Shown here: in pieces, positions 1 to 7,682 of the stretch
Layout of the letters: every line of letters begins with the position of its first letter
Numbering within the stretch: the stretch's first letter is position 1
Assembly: GCF_000379945.1 (NCBI RefSeq)
Contig: NZ_KB904149.1
Span: 1-64,000, forward strand
Direction: 5' to 3'
Length of the DNA: 64,000 nt
Origin: Porphyromonas macacae DSM 20710 = JCM 13914
GTDB taxonomy: Bacteria > Bacteroidota > Bacteroidia > Bacteroidales > Porphyromonadaceae
The notes under the pieces: model-generated
What the model was told of the DNA's origin: nothing
The model's database searches: none
What the model saw: only the letters and a program-made list of their open reading frames with translations
Position numbers and translations under genes: made by a program

Positions 1-149
1 AGACCTTGGATTGATTCTAAATTCAGCGAATCTACAATGCTGTTGACCAGGCGCACAGGGTCATTGGCATCAATATCTTGACCAAGTTCTGCAGGAAATA
101 GCAGGATGGGGTCGGATATGTAAGGACGAAAGTGTAACTTTGTATTCAT
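1..149 (-). CDS. IS1182-type transposase, N-terminal fragment cut by the window edge
   Basis: The reverse strand encodes about 49 residues starting at the ATG at 147-149 and running off the left edge. It opens MNTKLHFRPYISDPILLF and continues with the NDPVRLVNSIVDSLNL block. That block is typical of the N-terminus of IS1182-family (IS5/IS4-like DDE) transposases, which act on the ends of their own element. The rest of the gene, including the catalytic DDE residues, lies outside the window, so it cannot be judged intact or broken. The hairpin at 249-285, about 100 bases upstream of the start, may be the element's end. Family identification is from recall of the N-terminal block only. Confidence 0.75.
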   Translation of the reverse strand, partial: MNTKLHFRPYISDPILLFPAELGQDIDANDPVRLVNSIVDSLNLESIQG

Positions 150-248
150 TAAGTAATTGATATTTGCTAAGTTACTCAAACTTAGTGAACGAACGAAGCC
201 CTAGCTTGTGAAAGTTGGGGCTTTGTCGTTGGATGAGGAATAAAAAAA

Positions 249-285
249 GGAGGCTGCCCCAAAAATGAATTTTGACACAGCCCCC
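249..285. repeat. Hairpin related to the dispersed R1 terminal hairpin; possible IS end
   Basis: The sequence contains AGGCTGCCCCAAAA, a short loop, then TTTTGACACAGCCCC, which is an imperfect inverted repeat. The right arm is identical to the right arm of the hairpins ending the R1 repeats at 35515-35549 and 43860-43894. It lies upstream of the transposase start at 149. It could be the terminal inverted repeat of that element, a terminator, or both. Confidence 0.6.
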
Positions 286-325
286 TTTTATTTCAAAACC
301 GTGAATTTGCTACAATGTTGACGTG

Positions 326-341
326 TTGACGTGTACTGAAA
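326..341 (-). repeat. Dispersed 16-bp motif R3, copy 1
   Basis: TTGACGTGTACTGAAA here is the reverse complement of TTTCAGTACACGTCAA at 19248-19263 and 48801-48816, with a near copy at 48708-48723. All copies are intergenic. The function is unknown. It may be a relic of an insertion-element end. Confidence 0.6.
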
Positions 342-361
342 CTCGCTGCCTGATGATTCAA

Positions 362-449
362 AATTCTTTGCCTGACGAATTTTTATCCAAGTTAACTTGG
401 ATTTTTTTTCTTTGCCTGATGGTTGAAAATCCATCAGGCAAAGAATTTT
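362..449. repeat. Palindrome-rich repeat R2, copy 1
   Basis: This 88-bp stretch is closely matched by 38590-38677. It contains a perfect 18-bp palindrome, ATCCAAGTTAACTTGGAT, near its middle. After that comes a hairpin with a perfect 15-bp stem at 408-445: TTCTTTGCCTGATGG, an 8-base loop, and the complement. In the second copy the loop sequence appears in the opposite orientation. No coding potential is evident. Confidence 0.75.
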
Positions 450-554
450 GAACAAACAGACACTGTTTTTCCGGCAGATATTTTGAGGATAACGTGTACG
501 GACATTTTCATCCGGCGGGAGAAACGCGGATATTTTTTCCAGACTATAATTTAC

Positions 555-562
555 TAACTTTG
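555..562 (+). promoter_or_regulatory. Putative Bacteroidetes -7 box upstream of the EptA-like gene
   Basis: TAACTTTG fits the TAnnTTTG consensus and lies about 100 bases before the ATG at 662. A T-rich stretch sits at the -33 position rather than a clear TTG. Assignment is by motif match only. Confidence 0.5.
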
Positions 563-661
563 CGCACTGCATTCATGGAACTTCCCATGAGTAGATATAT
601 TAAACATTTATTAAGGGTTGGTTGGAGCTGCAACTCCGTTTAATCCTTTGTTTGATTGAAA

Positions 662-2359
662 ATGGTTTCTCTGGAAAAGATAAAAACATATAATAAACAG
701 GAATTGCTCTTTTGTTTTTTTCTGTTTACACTGATACTGCCAAACATTATACTGAGTTTTACCGAACCGTACAGTATATTGTCTTCCTGGATCAATGTAT
801 TATTGCCGCTCGGGGTGTATGGTTTTTTGATCAATCTCAAATGTAAACCGGGTATTTCTTTCTTGCTGCTCTCCCCCATTATTTTCATCAACGCTTTTCA
901 GTTAATTATCCTGTCCCTTTTCGGAGAATCCATTATTGCCGTGGATATGTTTCTCAATCTTTTTTCCACGGATATGGATGAAGCGTCGGAATTGTTGGGC
1001 AATTTATTACTCCCGATTTTAGGTACTCTGGCAGTCTATATACCGGCCGTAGTCATAGCATGCTTCTCTGCGCGCAGTGAAAAAACCCTTCCAATGCGGT
1101 GGAGAAGGTTCAACCGGATCGCCTCGCTTTCACTTATTATATTGTCTGCTGTTTTTATTTTCCTGTCCAAGAAAAAAGATAATACTTATCAGATAAAAAA
1201 AGAGGTTTTTCCGGTCAATGTGTTTCATAATATGAAATTGGCGGCAAAGCGGGTAAATGAACTTCGTAACTATAAAAAAACATCGGAAAGTTTTGTGTAT
1301 AACGCCAAAGCCACACACATGCTTTCGGCGAAAGAGGTCTACGTGCTGGTAATCGGTGAAACGTCCCGTGCCTGTCAGTGGCAATTGTACGGATATGAGC
1401 GTGAAACTACACCCTTGCTTTCTGCGATTAAAGATGAACTTATCGTATTCAAAGACAACATGACACAAGCGAATACGACCTATAAGAGTGTGCCTACTAT
1501 TCTGTCGCCTGCATCAGCACAAGAGTTTTCCGGTTTGCATAAGATGAAAGGTATTTGCACTGCATTCAAAGAGGCCGGATTTTACACGGCTTTTATTTCT
1601 ACGCAAGCCAAAAGCCATGGTTATATAGAATATTTCAGTCAGGAAGCCGATGAATCTTATTTTTTGAGACTGGAATATCCCGGAAGGAGGATTATGGACC
1701 ACGAGATGCTCCCCTATCTGGATCGCTTGCTGCATTCTGAAAAACAAAAAATCCTGGTTATACTGCACTCTTACGGCTCTCATTTCAATTATCAGGATCG
1801 TTATGAAAAGGAAGAAGCTCTTTTCAAACCCGACAAGGTGGAGTCTACATCAAGAAAATATCTGACTCAACTAAGAAATGCTTACGATAATGCGATACGC
1901 AGCACCGATCGTTTTCTTTATGATGTGATCGACCATATCAGGCAGATGAATGGTGTGAGTGCCATGATTTATGTTTCCGATCACGGTGAGGATATATACG
2001 ACGATGACCGTAATCGCTTTTTACACTCCTCACCTACTGCCTCCTATTATCAGATCCATGTACCTTTGTTGCTATGGCTTTCGGATGAGTATAAAAAAGC
2101 TTTTGAAGATATTGCAGAGATTGCCTTGCGAAATGAAACCAAACCGACATCCTCTCATGATGTTTTCCATACCTTACTGGATCTGGCAGGAGTAGAGACT
2201 TCTTATAAGAAAACAAGCAGATCTCTGATACGTACGGACTATGAAGCAGGTGTTCGCTACTATCTGAACGACTATAATGAAGCTGTTCCCATTCCCGAAC
2301 TCGATTTGAAAAAGGAAGACAGGCAGATGTTTGCAAAGAAAGGGCTTGCCTGGCAATAG
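662..2359 (+). CDS. EptA-like phosphoethanolamine transferase (sulfatase superfamily)
   Basis: Inner-membrane enzyme of the EptA/CptA family, which transfers phosphoethanolamine from phosphatidylethanolamine to lipid A or core sugars on the periplasmic side. The first about 170 residues hold several hydrophobic membrane segments. A soluble alkaline-phosphatase-fold domain follows. The motif VIGETSRACQW contains the likely nucleophile Thr near residue 234, and YVSDHGEDIYD carries metal-binding Asp/His. The length of about 565 residues is normal for the family. An in-frame TTG at 656 would add two residues, but the ATG at 662 is the more ordinary start. In Bacteroidales such enzymes lower the negative charge of lipid A and can confer polymyxin tolerance. 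The substrate here is inferred, not seen. The gene stands alone, with the convergent pabC downstream. Confidence 0.88.
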   Translation: MVSLEKIKTYNKQELLFCFFLFTLILPNIILSFTEPYSILSSWINVLLPLGVYGFLINLKCKPGISFLLLSPIIFINAFQLIILSLFGESIIAVDMFLNLFSTDMDEASELLGNLLLPILGTLAVYIPAVVIACFSARSEKTLPMRWRRFNRIASLSLIILSAVFIFLSKKKDNTYQIKKEVFPVNVFHNMKLAAKRVNELRNYKKTSESFVYNAKATHMLSAKEVYVLVIGETSRACQWQLYGYERETTPLLSAIKDELIVFKDNMTQANTTYKSVPTILSPASAQEFSGLHKMKGICTAFKEAGFYTAFISTQAKSHGYIEYFSQEADESYFLRLEYPGRRIMDHEMLPYLDRLLHSEKQKILVILHSYGSHFNYQDRYEKEEALFKPDKVESTSRKYLTQLRNAYDNAIRSTDRFLYDVIDHIRQMNGVSAMIYVSDHGEDIYDDDRNRFLHSSPTASYYQIHVPLLLWLSDEYKKAFEDIAEIALRNETKPTSSHDVFHTLLDLAGVETSYKKTSRSLIRTDYEAGVRYYLNDYNEAVPIPELDLKKEDRQMFAKKGLAWQ

Positions 2360-2391
2360 TAGGAAACAGCCTAGAAGAATATGTGCCGAAT

Positions 2392-3006
2392 TTACAAGAG
2401 TATATGGGTAACCGGCACCTCGATACAATAATCGATCGGCATCATTGCATTGATGAGGAGTACAGAGTCATAATCCGAAAGTTCGGAAAGATAAATCACT
2501 TTTTCACTGATTATACCTCGCTCTAAAAGCCAGGATCTTTGCACACCTTTGAGCAAAGGATGGGCGGGTGTATAGAGTTGGTGCTCTTTTCTTAGCAGTA
2601 TGTTCGAGTAAGAGGTGTCTGTGATTTCACCATTTTCTCTAAACAGCAAAATATCGTCAGCGGCTCCTTTTTGTTCGTAACAATCTTGTAAGACTTTCCG
2701 ATCGGCATATTTCAGATGATAGTCCAAAGAGACAGGCATCGGCACGGCTTTCAGGGAGTTTATTCCCCGCTTTTGATAACGTGTGTATCGAATGTCTCTC
2801 ACCTCTTCATCGTAAAGCACCCGGCATTTTACTGTCCCACATTTGATTGGAGAAGGCACTTGCTTGAGTACATCGGGGAGAGACCATGTGCAACGAACAG
2901 CATATTCATCAAAAACTTGTTTAACCCTTTCATGATGAAAATCGAGCAATTGAGGTTCTCCGTCCGTAAATCGGACAGTTTCAATAAATTGAGGAAAGCT
3001 TTTCAT
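2392..3006 (-). CDS. pabC: 4-amino-4-deoxychorismate lyase-like class IV aminotransferase
   Basis: PLP-dependent fold-type IV enzyme of the PabC/IlvE group, expected to split aminodeoxychorismate into p-aminobenzoate and pyruvate for folate synthesis. It has 204 residues, short for the family (usually 250-290). It retains the ITDTSYSNILL block, which corresponds to the conserved E-x-x-x-S-N motif, and a C-terminal LINAMMPID segment. It begins 3 bases after the pabB stop on the same strand, so the two are almost certainly cotranscribed. Context makes PabC far more likely than a branched-chain aminotransferase. In many Bacteroidetes this lyase is compact or fused to PabB; here it is separate. 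Confidence 0.82.
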   Translation of the reverse strand: MKSFPQFIETVRFTDGEPQLLDFHHERVKQVFDEYAVRCTWSLPDVLKQVPSPIKCGTVKCRVLYDEEVRDIRYTRYQKRGINSLKAVPMPVSLDYHLKYADRKVLQDCYEQKGAADDILLFRENGEITDTSYSNILLRKEHQLYTPAHPLLKGVQRSWLLERGIISEKVIYLSELSDYDSVLLINAMMPIDYCIEVPVTHILL

Positions 3007-3009
3007 CGT

Positions 3010-3987
3010 TTAGAATGGTAAATAAACTTTTTCACAAACTTCATCGTACTCTTCACGTGCCATACTGTTGATGGTAATTCCTCCACCGCTTCTGTAAAAC
3101 ATTCGGCCGCCCGGACGCTGTTCGATATAACGGATCATTACTCCTGTATCAAGGCTTTGTCCATCGAAATAACCGAATACACCGGTATAAAATCCACGCT
3201 TTTCGTTCTCGGCTCCGGCAATCGCTTTAACTGTCGCTTCTTTAGGTGCCCCGCAAATAGAACCGGCCGGTAAGAGTTTGTGAATAATAGAGCCAATCTG
3301 TGCCTGCCAGTCATCGGGCAATACTCCTTCTATTTCCGAACTGACCTGTAGCAGTTCTCCCTTATTGGTTTTCAGGCGGTCTATATACCTGAAACGTTTG
3401 ACCTGCACATTTTTGCTAACCATGGACAGATCGTTTCTGATGAGATCAACAATCGTATAATGTTCCGCACTTTCTTTGTAATCCGAAAGGATAATGGCTT
3501 CGGCATCAGGGATTGAGGCATCGATAGTGCCTTTCATCGGGTTGCAGGAGATATACCCGTCTTTTAAACAGACAAACCGCTCCGGAGAAAAACAGACGAA
3601 CCTCCCCGGTATACACAGCTTGTACAGGGCTTTGGCTCGTAAATAGATTTCCGGTAGGGATAAATCGACTTGAAGAGGCGTTGAAACGGTGAGATTGGCC
3701 AAAAAAGAATCGCCCCGCACGAGTGCATCACGTATAATCCGAAAACGTTTTTTGTATTCTTCAAAAGTGATGGGGGACGAGGAAAAGCGGAAGCGAGCAA
3801 CACCTTTGTCTGTTGTTGAAACTGCATCATTGGAAACTCCTCTTACATCGAATAAAACCTCTTGCTGACTTAGCGGTTCTTCGATCAATATCAATTCCGA
3901 TAACTCATAATCTACCGCAAAAAGAAAAGGTTTTTTCTGCGAACCCAAGCGATTCATCGCTTCAAATTGATTGTCAATAGAAGTCAT
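3010..3987 (-). CDS. pabB: Aminodeoxychorismate synthase component I
   Basis: Chorismate-binding enzyme of the PabB/TrpE family. With ammonia from PabA it converts chorismate to 4-amino-4-deoxychorismate in folate synthesis. The 325 residues cover mainly the catalytic C-terminal domain, as is common in Bacteroidetes. Recognisable blocks are CNPMKGTIDA (the PIKGT-type lysine motif), IVDLIRNDLSMV, LPAGSICGAPKEATVKAI and YRSGGGITINS. Anthranilate synthase is the main alternative, but the adjacent pabC and divergent pabA argue for the p-aminobenzoate branch. The start is the ATG at 3985-3987, about 30 bases inside a good -7 box at 4018-4025. Confidence 0.92.
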   Translation of the reverse strand: MTSIDNQFEAMNRLGSQKKPFLFAVDYELSELILIEEPLSQQEVLFDVRGVSNDAVSTTDKGVARFRFSSSPITFEEYKKRFRIIRDALVRGDSFLANLTVSTPLQVDLSLPEIYLRAKALYKLCIPGRFVCFSPERFVCLKDGYISCNPMKGTIDASIPDAEAIILSDYKESAEHYTIVDLIRNDLSMVSKNVQVKRFRYIDRLKTNKGELLQVSSEIEGVLPDDWQAQIGSIIHKLLPAGSICGAPKEATVKAIAGAENEKRGFYTGVFGYFDGQSLDTGVMIRYIEQRPGGRMFYRSGGGITINSMAREEYDEVCEKVYLPF

Positions 3988-4017
3988 GTATACGGATATA
4001 CTTTTTAATTGCTGCTA

Positions 4018-4025
4018 CAAAAGTA
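4018..4025 (-). promoter_or_regulatory. Putative -7 box for pabB-pabC
   Basis: On the reverse strand this reads TACTTTTG, matching TAnnTTTG, with a TTG about 18 bases further upstream. It lies in the 68-base divergent space between pabB and pabA, so both promoters must share this short region. Confidence 0.55.
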
Positions 4026-4055
4026 ATATCTTCGCAGACAAGTTAGCAGACTACA

Positions 4056-4634
4056 ATGAAAAAGATACTCATTGCCAATAATCATGATTCGTTCGTGTTT
4101 AACCTTGTCGAACTATTGAGACGGATCGACGGATGTGTTTTCGATATTCGATTCACGGAAGATATTTCTCCGACTTCCGTGGATTCGTATGACGGCATAC
4201 TGCTTTCTCCGGGTCCGGGATTGCCTTGCGAGCAGAACAATTTAATGTCGTTGATTGATTATTGTCACACCACACACAGTATTTTAGGGGTTTGTCTGGG
4301 ACATCAAGCCATTGCAGAATATTTTGGCGGAAAAATCTTCCGCCAAAAAACACCTTTGCACGGTCATGTCGACCGGCTTGAAAGAATAGAGGGAAACGAC
4401 CTGCTGCTAAAAGATATTCCACCGGGTTCGGTAGTAGGGCGCTATCATTCGTGGGCGGTAGACCCGATTTCATTACCGAATGATTTAGAAGTAACATCTT
4501 ATGCTGAATCGGACGGGGCTATCATGTCTCTGTCACACACACGGCTCTCTGTTCATGGCGTACAATTTCACCCCGAAAGCTATATAACGCAACGGGGTGA
4601 AACATATATTAGAAACTGGATCGTCAGTATTTGA
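4056..4634 (+). CDS. pabA: Aminodeoxychorismate synthase glutamine amidotransferase component
   Basis: Class I glutamine amidotransferase supplying ammonia to PabB (and possibly to anthranilate synthase). Visible motifs are the oxyanion block LLSPGPGLP, the nucleophile motif GVCLGHQAIAEYFGG with Cys80, and the His-Glu pair in GVQFHPESY near the C-terminus. The 192 residues match the family. It is divergent from pabB-pabC with 68 bases between the starts, so the genes probably share control. TrpG would look similar. The neighbours decide for PabA, although dual-use PabA/TrpG proteins are known. Confidence 0.9.
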   Translation: MKKILIANNHDSFVFNLVELLRRIDGCVFDIRFTEDISPTSVDSYDGILLSPGPGLPCEQNNLMSLIDYCHTTHSILGVCLGHQAIAEYFGGKIFRQKTPLHGHVDRLERIEGNDLLLKDIPPGSVVGRYHSWAVDPISLPNDLEVTSYAESDGAIMSLSHTRLSVHGVQFHPESYITQRGETYIRNWIVSI

Positions 4635-4661
4635 CACTCCGATTTTATTATAGGTGTAAGA

Positions 4662-5171
4662 TCAGATTTTAATATTGCCTTCTACATTTTGCTCTAAGAT
4701 TGCATCTTCTTTACCGGTAAGGGTTGCCCATGCATAACTCAGCATACCGGCAATCTTGCCGTTTTTGGTGTCCCAATAGTAACTGTTCAACGGAGCCACT
4801 CTGATAATAGACACGTTGGGGTCTTCTTTGCCCTCAAACCAGGGATTAGCCATATTAGACCATCTTTCTTCAACAGTTTTTCTGTCTTTATAAATGAAAG
4901 CATGGCCATAAACCGAAAGATACTCCGAGCTGTCTTTATTCGTAAAGAAAAGCTGCACCCGATTGTCATTTTCGATATCTGCATTCTTCTTGCTGTCGCT
5001 GCCGCTGATAAACCATAAGTTTCCATCCTCATCGCATTCCTTGAGTACCATGGGGCGAGATTCTATCGGCAGTTGCTTCAGGTTTGTAGCAAACAGGCAA
5101 ACACGAGCTTTCTCGGATATTTCTTTCAGTTTATTAATAGCTTCGCGGTGTATTAAATTCTCTTTTGACAT
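4662..5171 (-). CDS. General stress protein 26-like, pyridoxamine 5'-phosphate oxidase fold
   Basis: Small split-barrel flavin-binding protein of the general stress protein 26 group within the PNPOx-like superfamily. It contains the LWFISGSDSKKNADIENDNR segment that lines the flavin pocket in this family, and a C-terminal SYYWDTKNGKIAG block. The length of 169 residues is typical. The reaction is not established for this group; FMN or FAD binding and a role in oxidative or general stress are known for relatives. It stands alone on the reverse strand, convergent with pabA with 27 bases between their ends. Confidence 0.8.
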   Translation of the reverse strand: MSKENLIHREAINKLKEISEKARVCLFATNLKQLPIESRPMVLKECDEDGNLWFISGSDSKKNADIENDNRVQLFFTNKDSSEYLSVYGHAFIYKDRKTVEERWSNMANPWFEGKEDPNVSIIRVAPLNSYYWDTKNGKIAGMLSYAWATLTGKEDAILEQNVEGNIKI

Positions 5172-5381
5172 AGGTTTAGAATAATTATTTGCGTTTTTAA
5201 TAAACTCGTTTTATTTTAAACATTGCCAAAATAAAAAAGTTTATTCCGTCTAATCCTTACGATACCGAACAGGACGACTGTTCGGATTTACAGCAATCTA
5301 CCCTATCCTTAAAAGAAGGTGTGCCAAAATAGACATTTTGATTCATCTTCTTTTTTAGTAATTCCCATATCAGAATTCAAA

Positions 5382-5424
5382 GAAAAAAGGGTGCATCGAA
5401 AATAAATTCGACACCCCCTCTTTT
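5382..5424 (-). terminator. Rho-independent terminator of purB
   Basis: On the reverse strand GGGGGTGTCGAATTT and AAATTCGATGCACCC form a strong hairpin (here read with its loop TATT region), followed by a run of T residues. It begins about 20 bases after the purB stop. Confidence 0.75.
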
Positions 5425-5446
5425 CTTTCGTAAACAAAATGACGGA

Positions 5447-6781
5447 TTAGATACCGACGTAATTCATGGGAGTAATTTCGCGAAGTTCGGCTTTTACAGC
5501 TTCACTTACATTTAACGTTTCGATGAACTTAGCGATGGTTTCGGGGCCGACCGCTTCATTTGTTCTTGTCAATGCTTTCAACGTTTCATAAGGGTTCGGA
5601 TATCCCTCTCTGCGCAAGATCGTTTGTATCGCTTCTGCCACAACGGCATAGTTGGCTTTCAAGTCCTGCTCCAGTGCCTCTTCGTTCAAAATCAGTTTAT
5701 CGATACCTTTCTTAAGGCTCTTGACAGAAATAACGGTATGTGCAAAAGGTACACCCACATTACGCAGCACGGTGCTGTCCGTAAGATCGCGTTGTAGCCG
5801 GCTGACAGGCAACTTGCGCGCCAGAAACTGGAAAACGGCATTGGCCATGCCAAGGTTACCTTCGGCATTTTCAAAGTCTATAGGATTTACTTTATGGGGC
5901 ATGGCAGAAGAACCGACCTCACCGGCTTTGATTTTCTGCTTGAAATAATTCATGGAAATATACATCCAGATATCTCGTGCAAAATCTATCAAAATAACAT
6001 TCACGCGGGTCAAAGCATCGAATATGGCAGCCATCTGGTCATAATTCGAAATTTGTGTTGTCAGCATTTCACGCTCAAGGCCAAGACTCATCACAAAATG
6101 TTTGGCAAAGGTACCCCAATCATGTTCGGGATAAGCTACTTTATGTGCATTCAGATTACCGGTAGCTCCACCGAATTTGGCCGTATGAGGAATCAGCATG
6201 ATACGCTCGTATTGTGTGCGCAATCTATACACAAAAACATTGATTTCTTTGCCTAATCTTGTAGGACTGGCCGGTTGGCCATGCGTGCGCGCCAGCATAG
6301 GCACATCTTTCCACATTTCCGCCATTGCCTCCAGTGTATCGATCAGGTGAACCAGTTCAGGCAACAGTTCCAAATCCAAAGCTTCCTTTATCATTAAAGG
6401 GAAAGCCGTATTGTTAATATCTTGAGAGGTCAAACCGAAGTGAACGAACTCTTTTTCTTCACCCATCCCCAAAGCTTCGAATTTTTCTTTAATAAAGTAT
6501 TCGACTGCTTTTACATCATGATTGGTTACGGATTCTATGTCCTTAACTCGTTGAGCGTCGGATTCGGTAAATTCCTTATATATATTGTGCAGCTGTTCTT
6601 CGCGTTCGGGGGTAATGAATGTCCGTAGTTGGGACAATTCTTTGCAAAGGGATATAAAATATAAGATTTCAATGCGTACGCGGTAACGAATAAGGGCTGC
6701 CTCTGAAAAATAGCTCGCCAGTCCTTCTACCTTACTGCGGTAACGTCCGTCAATGGGAGAGATTGCATTCAATACATCCAT
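5447..6781 (-). CDS. purB: Adenylosuccinate lyase
   Basis: Cytosolic fumarase/aspartase-superfamily enzyme catalysing two beta-eliminations in purine synthesis: SAICAR to AICAR plus fumarate, and adenylosuccinate to AMP plus fumarate. The 444-residue protein opens LNAISPIDGRYRSK and carries the superfamily signature GSSAMPHKVNPIDFENAEGN, which includes the flexible catalytic loop. The blocks FVHFGLTSQDINNTA and LARTHGQPASPT are also present. This is the long E. coli-type PurB form. It is followed by a clear terminator and preceded by a 455-base non-coding region, so it is probably monocistronic. Confidence 0.97.
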   Translation of the reverse strand: MDVLNAISPIDGRYRSKVEGLASYFSEAALIRYRVRIEILYFISLCKELSQLRTFITPEREEQLHNIYKEFTESDAQRVKDIESVTNHDVKAVEYFIKEKFEALGMGEEKEFVHFGLTSQDINNTAFPLMIKEALDLELLPELVHLIDTLEAMAEMWKDVPMLARTHGQPASPTRLGKEINVFVYRLRTQYERIMLIPHTAKFGGATGNLNAHKVAYPEHDWGTFAKHFVMSLGLEREMLTTQISNYDQMAAIFDALTRVNVILIDFARDIWMYISMNYFKQKIKAGEVGSSAMPHKVNPIDFENAEGNLGMANAVFQFLARKLPVSRLQRDLTDSTVLRNVGVPFAHTVISVKSLKKGIDKLILNEEALEQDLKANYAVVAEAIQTILRREGYPNPYETLKALTRTNEAVGPETIAKFIETLNVSEAVKAELREITPMNYVGI

Positions 6782-7024
6782 GATATATACTATTGGGTTT
6801 GATTATTATCGGCAGGCAAAAAGAAACATGTGCCTGTCTGTTTTTAACAATTATTCAAAAATAAGCATTATTCTGCTATATGAGGCTAATTATTCATGAT
6901 GTCTTTTTTGTTTTTAGAGATTGAAATTCTAAGAAATAGAGGAGCTAAAGTCTATGTTTAGAGTGAAATAGCTTGTTTTTCTCATTTTTTTCATCTCTTT
7001 TGCAGGATATATGGCCTTAAGATG
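6782..7024. other. Non-coding upstream region of purB
   Basis: The divergent purB-HU space totals 455 bases and I see no gene in it. On the reverse strand a TATTTTTG box at 6856-6863 could serve purB, but it lacks a clear -33 element. The half nearest HU contains the promoter given separately. Confidence 0.5.
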
Positions 7025-7054
7025 TTGTTTGAATAAAAAAAAATGCTACTTTTG
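7025..7054 (+). promoter_or_regulatory. Promoter of the HU gene
   Basis: TTG at 7025-7027, 19 bases, then TACTTTTG at 7047-7054. This fits the Bacteroidetes TTG-N19-TAnnTTTG promoter closely. It implies a transcription start near 7061 and a long 5' untranslated region of about 175 bases. Confidence 0.65.
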
Positions 7055-7236
7055 GTAGTAACAATTGTAGTATAAGCTGACTGTTAAGCTTATAGTTACT
7101 TGGGTTTTTATTTATTACGATTGTGTATTAAGAGTTTTATTCGGGGACTTCACATATCATCATACCGGATAGTTAGATTGGTATCTGTCGGTTAATGAAT
7201 TTCTTTTATGTTTTACTAATACAATGATATTGAATT

Positions 7237-7509
7237 ATGAACAAATCTGAATTTATCGCAGAAGTAGCAGCAAAGGCTGGCATGACAAAAGTAGATGCTC
7301 AGAAGAGTGTTAACGCTTTTATTGAGGTAATCCGAGAGCAAATGAAAAAAGGAGAGAAAGTTGCGCTGTTAGGTTTCGGCACATTCTCTGTAACACAAAA
7401 AGCAGCACGCACCGGTATCAATCCGAAAACAAAGAAAGCCATTAAAATTCCGGCTCGTAAAGCTGTTAAATTCAAAGCCGGCTCTGCTTTGGATGTGAAT
7501 AAAAAATAG
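7237..7509 (+). CDS. hup: HU-family DNA-binding protein
   Basis: Histone-like nucleoid protein of 90 residues, normal for HU. It begins MNKSEFIAEVAAKAGMTK and has the LLGFGTFSVTQKAARTGINP segment, the start of the DNA-binding arm, followed by KIPARKAVKFKAG. HU dimers bend and compact DNA non-specifically. The single-gene unit has its own promoter and an adjacent terminator. IHF is an unlikely alternative because the arm sequence and length are HU-like. The long 5' leader could allow regulation of this abundant protein, but nothing specific is visible. Confidence 0.96.
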   Translation: MNKSEFIAEVAAKAGMTKVDAQKSVNAFIEVIREQMKKGEKVALLGFGTFSVTQKAARTGINPKTKKAIKIPARKAVKFKAGSALDVNKK

Positions 7510-7532
7510 TTCATATTTTATTTCTGAGTTAT

Positions 7533-7576
7533 ACGGATACTTGCAAATCGGGAGGTTTGTAAGTGTCCGTTTTTTA
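7533..7576 (+). terminator. Rho-independent terminator of the HU gene
   Basis: ACGGATACTTGCAAATC pairs with GTTTGTAAGTGTCCGT across a 5-base loop with few mismatches, and six T residues follow. It starts about 24 bases after the HU stop. Confidence 0.85.
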
Positions 7577-7682
7577 TTCTTGACTCATGAAAGGTTTATA
7601 CTGCTATTGGAGATGTGTCTAAACCTCATTCCGAGAGATTGGTTATATTTGAAACAATTCTCTATATATAAGTAAAGTAAAT

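Noticed and set aside
2034-2428. Reverse-strand frames inside the EptA-like gene
   Set aside because: They are out-of-frame shadows of a well-supported gene on the other strand.
5310-5360. Imperfect hairpin between the stress protein and purB as a second terminator
   Set aside because: The stem is weak and the T run lies on the strand opposite to the purB and stress-protein transcripts.
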